A stretch of 14,725 nucleotides of DNA. Source: Mycoemilia scoparia (lineage: Eukaryota > Kickxellomycota > Kickxellomycetes > Kickxellales > Kickxellaceae). Where the stretch lies: the NCBI GenBank assembly GCA_027575805.1, contig JANBPU010000363.1:1-14725 (forward strand), given 5' to 3'. The notes beneath the pieces are model-generated. The model had not been told where the DNA came from and did not search any database. It saw nothing but the letters and a program-made list of their open reading frames with translations. The translations under genes were made by a program, and so were the position numbers. Positions 1 through 7,627 of the stretch are shown one piece after another (the stretch's first letter is position 1; each line of letters begins with the position of its first letter).

Positions 1-599
1 TAGTGGAAATCCCAGCCAAATGGGTGGCCACTGCTTATTAGCAAATGGGTCACCCTTCAAAAATAACTACACATATGTCTAAAAATTAAAAAATCGTGCT
101 ATTTTTGTCCATTGTTTAAATTATTGTGATATTTATGTCTTTGCCCCTTTTAAAAGGGGAGAATATAATGAAACCCATAATCACAAGCTCCCTGCTATTA
201 TATGGTTTATTTTTAACCAGAACAGACACAATAAGTTACTCTCAAAAATCATCATGTTATTCTCTACTAGTTGAACCTAGAGTTAGGTTTACAGTGTTTT
301 TACCTATATATTCACACCATTAAAACTTCTAGAGTTAGAAGTAATCCCTTGAATTACATTTCATTACTTACTCATCCTCTTATATTATTATTTCTTTCCC
401 ACTTCCTTTCTATTAGTCTTATTCATTATTTATTTCTTTATTCTTTATCAAAATATTATAAAAATCCCTAAAAATTATTTTATTTTATCCTTTCTGACAT
501 TCTCTATTATCATTTTAAATAAACTATGGCAAACATTACTTCTTCCCCTCCTAGAAAGACTACCTCCATCCCCCCCCCTAGTTGCTGAACAAGCAGACC
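1..599. other. AT-rich intergenic sequence with repeat and short palindrome
   Basis: No supported gene. Positions 17-79 hold one copy of a dispersed repeat, described separately. Positions 144-159 form a perfect 16-base palindrome (CCCC TTTT AAAA GGGG). From 526 a short plus-strand reading frame (start MANITSSPPRK) runs into a C9 homopolymer at 570-578 and stops. In the +1 frame after the C-run it would continue as VAEQADLNTYYYSI, so this may be a coding relic broken at the homopolymer. Confidence 0.4.
17..79 (+). repeat. Dispersed repeat copy R1
   Basis: This stretch ends with CCTTCAAAAATAACTACACA. It aligns over about 60 bases with 4938-4995 (same orientation), and over its right half with 3317-3344. 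It also matches the reverse complements of 2070-2107 and 3203-3230. Shared blocks are AAATGG(G)TCACCC and TTCAAAAATAACNACAC. Several diverged copies in both orientations suggest a short non-autonomous transposable element or its termini. I assigned the copies by eye. Confidence 0.5.
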
Positions 600-905
600 T
601 CAATACTTATTATTACAGTATAATATATTAGTGATCTCTGATGACCTAGCAGGCTGACCATATGTAAGGTACATTAATAAAAATAGGAGATCTACTAGCT
701 TGGCTGTTTCCTTCAGCCAGCTTTTAACTCCCTCTTGTCTTAGCTCCTGACTAATGAAAAACTCTCTTTTTAAGACAGTACTATTAGTAAAATGCCTAGC
801 AAGCAATATTCTGTTTTTATCTGTCCAAAGCCTATTTGAAGGTTCAGACAGAAATGAGTATCCTAAAGATAAGTTGCTGCTTATATCTGATAGGCTATGA
901 TATAA
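600..905 (-). pseudogene. Relic of a GQPAR-motif protein from a repetitive fungal element
   Basis: The minus-strand frame is open from 905 down to a TGA at 600-602, and an in-frame TGA at 906-908 closes it upstream. Going downstream it contains GYSFLSEPSNRLW, then LLFLLMYLTYGQPARSSEIT, then a stop. The GYSFL...GQPAR.(T/S)EI pattern is characteristic of proteins in repetitive fungal families. I recognise it from helicase-associated or recombinase-like fungal ORFs, but I cannot name the element. Only about 100 codons survive, between stops on both sides and with no start that fits the conserved block. I therefore call it a fragment. A protein-level search against fungal repeat libraries would identify the family. 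Confidence 0.5.
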
Positions 906-1177
906 TCACTAGCCTAATCATTATTTGATTTGGAATAGTCTAAATCATCAAAATGTTCCAAGGGTTCTGAATGTTCCAAACAATAGATCCAGTGGATATA
1001 TATTTAGAATGTTAGGAACAATATATAATTTTCTTTTTATCTTTTATATATATGACTATTCTTTTACTAATTGTTTTAAATATACTTTAGGTTGAAAGGA
1101 TTTAGTTATAGGTATATATTTAGTTTAAAGATTTATTCTTTTAAAAAGTTTTACTTGGTTGTTTATTGTAGCCAATC
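906..1177. other. AT-rich spacer between two transposon relics
   Basis: No gene is seen. There is a short cluster of GTTCC/GGAAC-type words between about 950 and 1020 (AATGTTCC occurs twice, and GGAAC once) and simple AT-rich sequence with TATATATTTAG occurring twice. I see no function for it. Confidence 0.4.
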
Positions 1178-1483
1178 CTACAGATTGATACTAATCAGAT
1201 CTTGAGTTGATGTGTACTCTGGTAATATTCCCTCTTTATATAAACTTTGTTGAATATTATAAATTGTTTTGATTGTTGTTTTGCTATTAATATTATCATT
1301 ATTTATAGCCAAGAGTGTAGTTTGAGGTAGACAGTTCAGTTTTGTAAGTTTTTCAGCTTCAGCTTTTTGTTCATTAGAAAGAAAACAACATTGTGGGTGA
1401 GCTATCATATCCTCAGTTGCTGGGAGGTTATGCTTATCATTTCCTTCTTCTACCTTAAAGGACCATCTATTTTTAGTGTAGTA
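1178..1483 (-). pseudogene. Relic of a MULE-type transposase (FAR1-like N-terminal region)
   Basis: The minus-strand frame is open from 1483 (TAA at 1484-1486 just upstream) to a TAG at 1178. It reads W-SFKVEEGNDKHNLPATED, then IAHPQCCFLSNEQKAEAEKL, and later TIKTIYNIQQSLYKEG. This order is typical of the segment before the catalytic domain in Mutator-like (MULE/FAR1-related) transposases: a W..(x)..HN block, an 'AHP..r.L..eq' block, and a 'T..diYN...' block. The catalytic DDE domain is not present in this frame, and stops bound the piece on both sides. It is best read as a decayed fragment. The family call rests on motif recognition, not on a search. Confidence 0.5.
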
Positions 1484-2069
1484 TTAATAGTAATAATTAT
1501 TAAATTAATACTTATTTAAATATAACCTCATATAATAAAATATTGTTTATTTTAATTATACACCTATTAGCTTATTTATCACTTTGAATAACTTTGATTG
1601 CAAACTTGCAATTACATCTTTTAGTACTAGTCTTTTTATATTTAGCTGGGGGTATCATTGATATACTATTATTCTTAGGGCTACCATATCTATCACAAAT
1701 CATTGTAATAGATCTTAAGGAGCCATCTCTCTGCTTGTTAGTTCTTCCTTTAAATATAAATGGTTATAATTAATTCATATTTAGCTAGTTTAATATAATT
1801 ATTCATAATATACAATTCAAAATAAAGCATTTAAAAATTTAAATAATATACCTTTTATTGGGACATAATGATTTTTAAGTGCAAAGTGCTTAAATAATAC
1901 TTACATTGATAAGGAATAGCTTAATATATAACAGATACTTGAAAAAAATAATAATAAGTAGTACTAAATTTTATAATGGACTTTAATATATTATTTTGAA
2001 ATGTATATATATTTTTGAACAAAAATCAAATGATTATGGGTATGTGGGTACATATAGCAATCGCCTTTT

Positions 2070-2107
2070 TGATAATCATTTTTGGGTGACCATTTGTACT
2101 TAATAAC
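2070..2107 (-). repeat. Dispersed repeat copy R2, inverted
   Basis: The reverse complement (TTATTAAGTACAAATGG, then TCACCC, then AAAAATGATTA) matches copy R1 in the blocks TTATTA, AAATGG, TCACCC and AAAAAT. R1 and R2 are in opposite orientation and bracket both transposon relics. Confidence 0.4.
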
Positions 2108-2422
2108 TTGTGAAATAAAGCTATATCCACACATTCAAAAAGATCTGCTTTTGACTAACTATGCATGAAATCTGGCCAGATTATTAAATGAACCAATTAA
2201 AAGAAATTTTGTTCATTGATACACTTTTGGTTCATTATACCATAACGTATGATCACCCGACTAAATATTTTAAAAAAAAGCAATTTTGTGATAAATTTGC
2301 AATCACAATAGTTTTTGATACCCTTTATTTGCCACACACAACCATACCCCTAATCCAAAGTCACATTTAATTCTTGCTTTCCCTCCTCTCTCTTTGCTAT
2401 TACAGTACATAACCATATCACG

Positions 2423-2427
2423 ATTGG
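2423..2427 (-). promoter_or_regulatory. Inverted CCAAT box
   Basis: ATTGG on the plus strand, about 100 bases before the mitofissin start codon and close to a pyrimidine-rich tract. CCAAT boxes bind the HAP/NF-Y complex, which controls many nuclear genes for mitochondria in fungi. The site is seen; its use is inferred. Confidence 0.3.
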
Positions 2428-2528
2428 TCATATTCACAGCGCTTATCATCGACATCGGCAGCGGCCATATATTTACACGTTTATTTACTAAAAAGCTTGA
2501 AACGTTATTATATAATATCTAAAGAAAG

Positions 2529-2889
2529 ATGGGTCTTGGACAACTACTACACTATGGATTTGACGCTCTTCTAATCTCAATGATATTGGCTGGTATTCGT
2601 AGAACAACTGGATATACGCAAGTGCTAATTTATCTTTGTTATTGTTGTCACAACATACAATTGTATTCATTGAAGCATAGCGAGTTAATAGATGTATACA
2701 ATATAAAATGATTAATGGATTTGTTGTTTATATTTGCTTCTATGATATTACAATAGATTGAAGGGTGCAGACACTTCCGAAAAGGAACCGAAAGGCTGGC
2801 TGAATAAATATCTACACTACGGTGAAAGGTCTTTGGATATTACTGTTGCCTTCATGACCGCTTGGCCTAATTGGTTTGAGAAGAAATGA
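2529..2889 (+). CDS. atg44: Mitofissin (Atg44, DUF1748 family), two exons
   Basis: Mitofissin is a small protein of the mitochondrial intermembrane space that drives membrane fission needed for mitophagy; this role is known from yeast work. Exon 1 (2529-2621) encodes MGLGQLLHYGFDALLIS..LAGIRRTTGYTQ. This matches the family hallmark: G.L.HY..DA.L.S..LAG..R.TG.T in an amphipathic N-terminal helix. Exon 2 (about 2764-2889) encodes GWLNKYLHYGERSLDITVAF and ends NWFEKK then TGA, matching the family's C-terminal W/KYL..GE..LD block. The spliced product is about 72 aa, close to the usual family length of 70-75. The junction is the uncertain part. The only frame-compatible, family-like solution uses donor CAA|GTGCTA (2622) and acceptor ATTGAAG|GG (2763). 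The better-looking acceptor at 2756 (TTACAATAG) would break the frame with that donor. The ATG at 2529 starts exactly at the family's conserved N-terminus. Confidence 0.85.
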
Positions 2890-3494
2890 GGTATCTCTCT
2901 AGGTCTTATTCTATGTTTGTCAGCGACAGGGTTTCCCTCTCTTTTATGTTTTTCTATGCATAAATTTAAATATTGTATATCCAACCAAGTTCCTAGACTT
3001 CTATTGCTTTTTTGTAAAGGGAGGTAGTGAGCTCGTATATACATTTCCACATGCTTTGAACAATTTTATGAACCAATGGTTGTGTTTAATTGGTAAATCG
3101 AAATACTAAAAATGAGGAATAAGTCCCCGATTCTGAGAATATGAAGTGGTAGCAGCAGGTTGATGTGAGCATTGTTTTTGCTTTTAAGCTTTATAGCTTG
3201 TGGATATGGGTGGTCATTTTTGAATGGCTAAAGGCAGACAATACTTGACAATGCACTTATCAATGGTAATGTAGACTGGCCAGTATGCAGGTTGAAACTG
3301 ATCTACTAGTAAAACTTAGACCTTCAAAAATAACCACACATATGACATGACGATGAATATTTAAGAATACATATCCTCTTACAGTATTCCCCTCCTCCCC
3401 TTGGAAAGCATAATTCTTTACTTTTATTCTCCACTTTAACTATTATTTCTGTAAAAAAGGCCATATAATATCGATTTTCGTATACTATTCAACT
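2890..3494. other. Intergenic region with a MITE-like inverted repeat
   Basis: No gene is supported. The minus-strand frame at 2817-3050 overlaps the mitofissin exon antisense and has no family features. Two inverted repeat arms lie at 3203-3230 and 3317-3344. The last 100 bases before 3495 are pyrimidine-rich, then AT-rich, and may be the promoter of the next ORF. Confidence 0.4.
3203..3344. mobile_element. Possible MITE with about 28-bp inverted termini
   Basis: The left arm (3203-3230) reads GATATGGGTGGTCATTTTTG AATGGCTA. The right arm, reverse complemented (3344-3317), reads CATATGTGTGGTTATTTTTG AAGGTCTA. They differ at only a few positions. About 85 bases of non-coding sequence lie between the arms. 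The arm sequence recurs at R1, R2 and R5, so this is a family and not a single hairpin. I could not identify a convincing target-site duplication. Confidence 0.4.
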
Positions 3495-3755
3495 ATGGCC
3501 AAATATAAGCACCCAAAATATTTTCCGATTCGGTTTTGCCGTGATGATCAGAAATTTGACGTAAAAACAGACCTTTCTATCTTGAAGCTGTATCTCGAAT
3601 ATTTCTCACCAAAGCACATACATGCTATATTGATGGAAAGCCCTGAGATTGAGGTCAAACCGCCACTAAAATATATTCTAAAGATATATACACATTTCTG
3701 GCGCATGCATCCGAGAAAATGCAACAAAGAGTATATAGATTATTGGAGGTCTTAG
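3495..3755 (+). CDS. Small orphan protein A (86 aa), function unknown
   Basis: I do not recognise a known family. The protein is basic and aromatic-rich, beginning MAKYKHPKYFPIRFCRDD and ending KEYIDYWRS. Residues 24-70 have a regular hydrophobic pattern suggesting three short helices, the last around LKYILKIYTHFWRMH. This stretch aligns without gaps to residues 37-83 of the 107-aa ORF at 5817-6140: both have KT at the start, Y.S in the first helix, and (L/F)K(I/M)YT 38 residues after the KT, with an aromatic three residues further on. No intron donor of the local GTAAGT type is seen. The upstream region is pyrimidine-rich, as expected for a fungal promoter. It could still be a chance ORF; the shared pattern is the main argument that it is real. 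Confidence 0.45.
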   Translation: MAKYKHPKYFPIRFCRDDQKFDVKTDLSILKLYLEYFSPKHIHAILMESPEIEVKPPLKYILKIYTHFWRMHPRKCNKEYIDYWRS

Positions 3756-4085
3756 AAGAGAATCCTGGATTGTAGTCATTATAAAACAAAGTCGCTTAGC
3801 TAGGCTTTGTTATGATCGTGTATGGTTAAACCCTATTTGTAGAATAGTAGTAGTTACTTGAACCGTGGAAGATATATAGAAAGCTATTGTCCAGAAGTGT
3901 ATATACTCGAGGTTCTTTTGTGAATATTTCTGACACCTTTAGCTCTATATGCCTGAAGCCCCTTTCTCCAAAACTTTATAAAGATTTGCTATTTTGCATT
4001 CAATATACTTTATTTTATCTATTATTTCAAAGTAGAATAAGTAGCTTACAAAAGCCAAGTCTCGGTTAAAAAACAGCCTTTTCAT
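3756..4085. other. Intergenic, with possible minus-strand poly(A) signal
   Basis: I see no gene. On the minus strand, an AATAAA-containing stretch near 4008-4016 lies 70-80 bases beyond the TAA-type end of the minus-strand frame at 4086, where a polyadenylation signal would be expected. The short plus-strand frame at 3887-4069 has no coding character. Confidence 0.3.
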
Positions 4086-4457
4086 TTAGCTGGGATTGAT
4101 TAAAGTTATACAGCTCAGATCCTTTTGTGCTGTTTTTAACAATTCAGATATTAATATTTTGAAAATTGCTGGCGGTGTATTACGAGTTGTATTTCGAATA
4201 ACTTGATATGGATTAAAAGGAGGGGACAATAATCCAAAGCCTATAATCATTTTAATATTTTCAGGCATGCTTTGGTATAGTATATTAAAATGAATTATTA
4301 TAGCAATAAAGAAGGATAACTTATAAATATATGTCCTCAAATAGAGTTTAGGAGCACCAAGCAGATAGATTACCATTGATTTCAAAGATGATGGCGACAT
4401 TGATTCGTTTCTGGATAATAAGCGAATAGTATCCAGTGAAGGTTGGGCTGGCAACAA
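4086..4457 (-). CDS. Uncertain 123-codon ORF, perhaps the 3' part of a decayed gene
   Basis: I do not recognise the product. The frame starts MLPAQPSLDTIRLLSRNES, contains a hydrophobic stretch (SFFIAIIIHFNIL) at about residues 48-60, then IKMIIGFGLLSPPFNPYQ, and ends CITLINPS. The neighbouring minus-strand frame over 4340-4500 is also coding-like (VDFVASPTFTGYYSLIIQKR), so frames are mixed here. A possible splice acceptor (TTGTTGCCAG) lies at the start of this frame, and a possible donor (CACA|GTAAGC) lies about 80 bases upstream. It may be an exon, a frameshifted pseudogene, or chance. Confidence 0.2.
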   Translation of the reverse strand: MLPAQPSLDTIRLLSRNESMSPSSLKSMVIYLLGAPKLYLRTYIYKLSFFIAIIIHFNILYQSMPENIKMIIGFGLLSPPFNPYQVIRNTTRNTPPAIFKILISELLKTAQKDLSCITLINPS

Positions 4458-4617
4458 AATCTACAAGCTTTAAAGTTTTGGTTTTAACGAAAGGGCCGTA
4501 TATTCAAGCGTGTGCCAAGCTTACTGTGAAATTCCCATAGAGATGTTCACTAAATACTATAGCAACTTGTATAAATGACTCGGTAGAGAAAATAGTCATT
4601 ATCGTTTTAGATGGGTG

Positions 4618-4833
4618 TCAATAATGCCACCACATCATATTAAAAATATATGGGGATGATTGGTGAGATATTCGAGATGCTTTATCACACAGGGAGTAGC
4701 CATTATTGATGAGGGACTCATGTAAATTTGACACCAAGGAATGTGATTTCAAATTTATCGCCGCAACAATTTGATATGAGGTTCTAGCGATATTCTGCGT
4801 TCTATGTTGATGTATCAAAGCCGACCTGCGCAT
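4618..4833 (-). pseudogene. Possible third, degenerate member of the orphan family
   Basis: This 71-codon minus-strand frame includes SNLHESLINNGYSLCDK at residues 35-51. It lines up with SKLCRDLIDEGYIFDQD in the ORF at 5817-6140: S, L, L-I and G-Y are identical at the same spacing. The frame ends in TGA after MMWWHY. It then stays open in the same frame for 41 codons (including ESFIQVAIVFSEHLYGNF) to a second TGA, and continues again beyond that. This looks like one coding stretch interrupted by stops, so I mark it as a possible pseudogene. The similarity is short and was found by eye. Confidence 0.25.
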
Positions 4834-4937
4834 TCCAAGTACAGATTTAAAAGCAGAGGTTATAACATGACATTAGAACTTGTATAGCCTAGTAGGTTTC
4901 CACATGATATAGGTGATAATTTTTGAAGGGCATCTCC

Positions 4938-4995
4938 TTTTTGTGGTCACCATTTATTTGCATAATGGTCACCCCTCAATAATAACTGCACGTAC
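4938..4995 (+). repeat. Dispersed repeat copy R5
   Basis: The sequence GTGGTCACCATTTATTTGCA, then TAATGGTCACCCCTCAATAA, then TAACTGCACG aligns with copy R1 at 17-79 throughout, with about one small gap. It is the second most complete copy of the repeat in this window. Confidence 0.45.
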
Positions 4996-5610
4996 TTTGT
5001 TCTCGCACTCAAAAACATCCAAAATATTCATCATTATTATTACCTTTCTATCACTAAATAAGGAGCTCACTGTAATATGCCACACATTGTGGAGTTGATT
5101 TTGAGGATATCCCGGGAATGACTAAGAGTAATCGAGGCAGCCCTGGGAGCGGTGTTCAAGAATAGGAGATTCAAGTTAATTGGTGTATTCGCCACTAAGG
5201 CTTTGAGTGTTTAAACAAATTTGAAAATGCACGCCAGGCTTAAACAGGTGTCCAAAGTCAGACAGCAACCTCAATAAGGCCTTATAGTAGCCATAGTAGC
5301 GGCCCCTTATCCAAAAGTCCAGGGGTATTATATCAATTGTTATCTTTGTAGGCTTAATCTATAGCTAGTATAGTTACTCGAACACATGCATTAGACTTGG
5401 CTTTTCTAAAACACAACTTTGATATAAGATGTTATGTATATATTTGCTGCGGCGCTTCAAAAATATCTAGAGACTGGCATCTCTTAAAGTGGTTTGCCGA
5501 TTCTATAAAAAGCTTTGTGAGTTTTCATCTATAATATGGTAAATTGTTAAAGTATAATTTATAATATATTGCAGCAGAAGACCGCAGTTATGTTGTTTAG
5601 GTTGTTAGAA

Positions 5611-5631
5611 CTATATATATATATATATATT
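5611..5631. repeat. (TA)n microsatellite
   Basis: An uninterrupted alternating TA run of about 20 bases. Similar runs occur at about 7653-7669, upstream of the WLM gene, and at about 8309-8326. Confidence 0.8.
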
Positions 5632-5816
5632 TGGCATTCTGTTGACAAAATGCGTCGTGATATATATCTCTTATCAACCATCCGAACCTTTGCTTTATCC
5701 TAAACACCATTTCGAAGCGCAGCTATTCACTTTCTAAACTAATTACCGGATTTAACAGATATACGCCAAAAGCTTTAGAAAAGAATTTAAAAAGGGGCAA
5801 CTCACACCTATATCTT

Positions 5817-6140
5817 ATGAATAGAAAGTACGACCTTATGGAAGTAGACTCTGATCCAAATTCTACAGCTGTCACTGATGACCAAACTGTGACAAAGCCG
5901 GATTCATATAGACATTTTTCAATGAAAACCCCAGAGATTGAAAAGCGAATTAGAATGGCCTACTTAAGCTTTGAAGGACCAAGCAAACTTTGCAGAGATT
6001 TAATAGATGAGGGATATATTTTTGATCAGGATGATGTATTTAAGATGTATACGAACCATTACCACAGGTTTGTCAGGTCTGCTATAAGTCCTCATATGGG
6101 AGAAACAAATATAAGCCATACAAGCCAACAAAATGTTTAG
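5817..6140 (+). CDS. Small orphan protein B (107 aa), possible helix-turn-helix
   Basis: I recognise no known family. The N-terminus (residues 1-32) is acidic and probably disordered (MEVDSDPNSTAVTDDQ). Residues 36-88 look like a compact three-helix unit: EIEKRIRMAYLSF, then PSKLCRDLIDEGY, then DDVFKMYTNHYHRFVRSA. The second and third segments resemble helix-turn-helix geometry, and the last helix is basic and aromatic. This part aligns without gaps to the ORF at 3495-3755 and, more weakly, to the minus-strand frame at 4618-4833. I chose the ATG at 5817, although the internal ATG at residue 8 is also possible. A DNA-binding role is inference only. Confidence 0.5.
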   Translation: MNRKYDLMEVDSDPNSTAVTDDQTVTKPDSYRHFSMKTPEIEKRIRMAYLSFEGPSKLCRDLIDEGYIFDQDDVFKMYTNHYHRFVRSAISPHMGETNISHTSQQNV

Positions 6141-6610
6141 AATGAGTTTTGTGGCATTTGTTTGGGGTTATTTTTTTCAATACAGGTTAATTATAATTAA
6201 AAATGCTCTTTACTTCCTGGATAATGTATATGGCGAAGATTGTAGGCTATCGAATCCTCAACAAATATCGCCTATAAAGCCTTAGTTCCACATCAAAACA
6301 GCTAATATACTACTCTTTATTATATTCCTTTGCTCTAGTTTGTATACAGAAGGCTGTGGAATTAGACCCCAATATCTACTTGGACATAGTTATAGGATCA
6401 CATAAAAGAACAGTTACAGAATAAGGAGATTTATAGCATCCATAATGTTTGCTATGAAATTATTACTATTGAAATGTAATGTTTCTAGCCATGGTTAATT
6501 TTTCGATCTTTTTTATTTATATTGGTTGTAAAAATGGTTTGAATGCAAGTACTAAATATATCACTGGATGCAAAAGAAATGTATAAAAGAAAAATATGCT
6601 GAGGAGATCG
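6141..6610. other. Convergent intergenic region
   Basis: This lies between the 3' end of the small ORF on the plus strand and the 3' end of the WLM protease gene on the minus strand. Apart from a minus-strand poly(A) signal I see no feature in it. Confidence 0.5.
6512..6517 (-). terminator. Poly(A) signal AATAAA of the WLM protease gene
   Basis: TTTATT on the plus strand, which is AATAAA in the minus direction. It lies about 95 bases downstream of the WLM stop codon, within the usual range for a fungal 3' UTR. Confidence 0.45.
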
Positions 6611-7627
6611 TCAGAACCCGCCGAAACCACCAAAACTACCAGGGAACCCGCCGCCAAACCCTCCTCCCCCACCGCGGCGAATACGACTAAGGAGACCACC
6701 TGCAGGGAAACCACCACCATGACCTAGGAAGCCGTCTCCAGAGAAACCTCCTCCGTCACGTAAGAATTGATCGATAATGCCATTAGTAATTAGCAAATCA
6801 TCCTCAGCAGGCCCAAAGTCACGTCCGAAATCGCCACCACGACCACCATTACAGTCAGGGCAGCCAGGGCGACCACAGCCACCATCACCTCCTCCTCCAC
6901 GACCATAGGGTGGATAATCATCGTCACTAGAATAGTCGTCATTGTCTCCTCCACCATAACCACCTCCACGACCACCACCATTACAGTCAGGACAATCTGG
7001 ACGGCCGCAACCGCCACCATAACCACCTCCATGACCACCACCGTTACAGTCAGGACAATCTGGACGGCCGCAACCGCCACCGCCACCCTCGCCTTCTTGA
7101 TGATCAGCTTCCAGACCGCGGCCTCTGAATCTCGGGCTTTGGTAGTAATCTGACTTGAATCTGTGGGCCCCATGCATCTGTCTGAGTCTTAGGTTAAGCC
7201 CATTAAAGCCGTCCCCATGATTACCCTGCTCAATGTGCGCCAACCTAAACCATAGTCGTATAGACATACACATCTGTATTGGTATTTCTGGGCTTTTGAA
7301 TTATTTTTTGTCAATATCAAACCATAGAATGTGTGGTGTTCTTTCTGGTACTTACTCATGAAGTGTAACATCCATGATCTCGTCGTAGGTGAAAAACCTA
7401 TTCGGATTGCCAGGATACCTAAACCTTATTTGGATCATTTCGCCAAAGTTTGTGTTAAGACCAAGCAGGTCTCCTTCATTGGGGTAAAACTCTCTGAATG
7501 TCCCAATGTACCAGTTGAATTTACGGAGAGTTGGTTTAATTTCTTGAACAACTGCATTGAGAATCTGAGTGGCTCTCTCGGTATTTGGCAAACCTTCAAC
7601 AATTGATGTTTCCCCAATTCCGCTCAT
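6611..7627 (-). CDS. WLM/Wss1-like metalloprotease with Gly/Cys repeat tail, two exons
   Basis: WLM proteases of the Wss1/SPRTN type are zinc metalloproteases; Wss1 cleaves proteins crosslinked to DNA. Exon 1 is 7627-7356 and exon 2 is 7244-6611, giving 301 aa. The 111-base intron begins GTAAGT and ends TTTAG. Splicing in phase 2 creates LHELAHIEQGNH, so the zinc site HExxH.....H (H90, E91, H94, H100) is assembled from both exons. Upstream of it, residues 29-70 carry the WLM hallmarks KP.LRKF.W..GT..EFYPN, DLLGLNTNFGE and IRFR. After about residue 135 the protein is Gly-rich. The unit CGRP(D/G)CPDCNGG occurs three times, with cysteines at 149/154/157, 170/175/178 and 214/219/222, spaced by GGGYGGG. 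An acidic stretch follows the second unit, and the end is FG-rich (GSFGGFGGF). I see no Ran-type zinc finger, and the post-active-site part of the WLM domain is short. Family call is firm; substrate is inferred. Confidence 0.85.
6849..7081 (-). repeat. Coding tandem repeat for the CGRPxCPDCNGG units
   Basis: Near-identical 38-base blocks start at 6981 and 7044 (plus-strand TTACAGTCAGGACAATCTGG onward), a period of 63 bases or 21 residues. A third, diverged copy starts at 6849. The two close copies are almost identical at the DNA level, which suggests recent duplication or gene conversion within the tail of the WLM protease. Confidence 0.8.

Larger units (their letters stand above)
1484..2528. 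other. AT-rich intergenic region upstream of the mitofissin gene
   Basis: No supported gene. The 60-codon frame at 2188-2370 has no recognisable feature. A repeat copy lies at 2070-2107. The last 150 bases are less AT-rich, with a pyrimidine-rich tract at about 2375-2400 and an inverted CCAAT box, and probably form the promoter of the downstream mitofissin gene. Confidence 0.4.
4834..5816. other. Intergenic region, repeat copy and AT microsatellite
   Basis: No gene is supported. A dispersed repeat copy lies at 4938-4995. A perfect 12-base palindrome (ATAAGGCCTTAT) lies at 5274-5285. A (TA)n run of about 20 bases lies near 5611-5631. The middle part (5100-5350) is less AT-rich than its surroundings, but I found no long frame and no RNA gene in it. 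Confidence 0.4.

Noticed and set aside
2817..3050. 77-codon minus-strand frame
   Set aside because: It overlaps mitofissin exon 2 antisense and shows no recognisable motif.
4560..4620. TGA read as tryptophan (altered genetic code)
   Set aside because: The WLM and mitofissin genes both end in TGA at the positions expected for their families.
6790..7173. 127-codon minus-strand frame rich in Val, Ala and Met
   Set aside because: It is the alternative reading frame of the Gly/Cys repeat DNA of the WLM protease. The repeats give it low stop density.
7331..7606. 91-codon plus-strand frame
   Set aside because: It is antisense to WLM exon 1, which carries clear family motifs.
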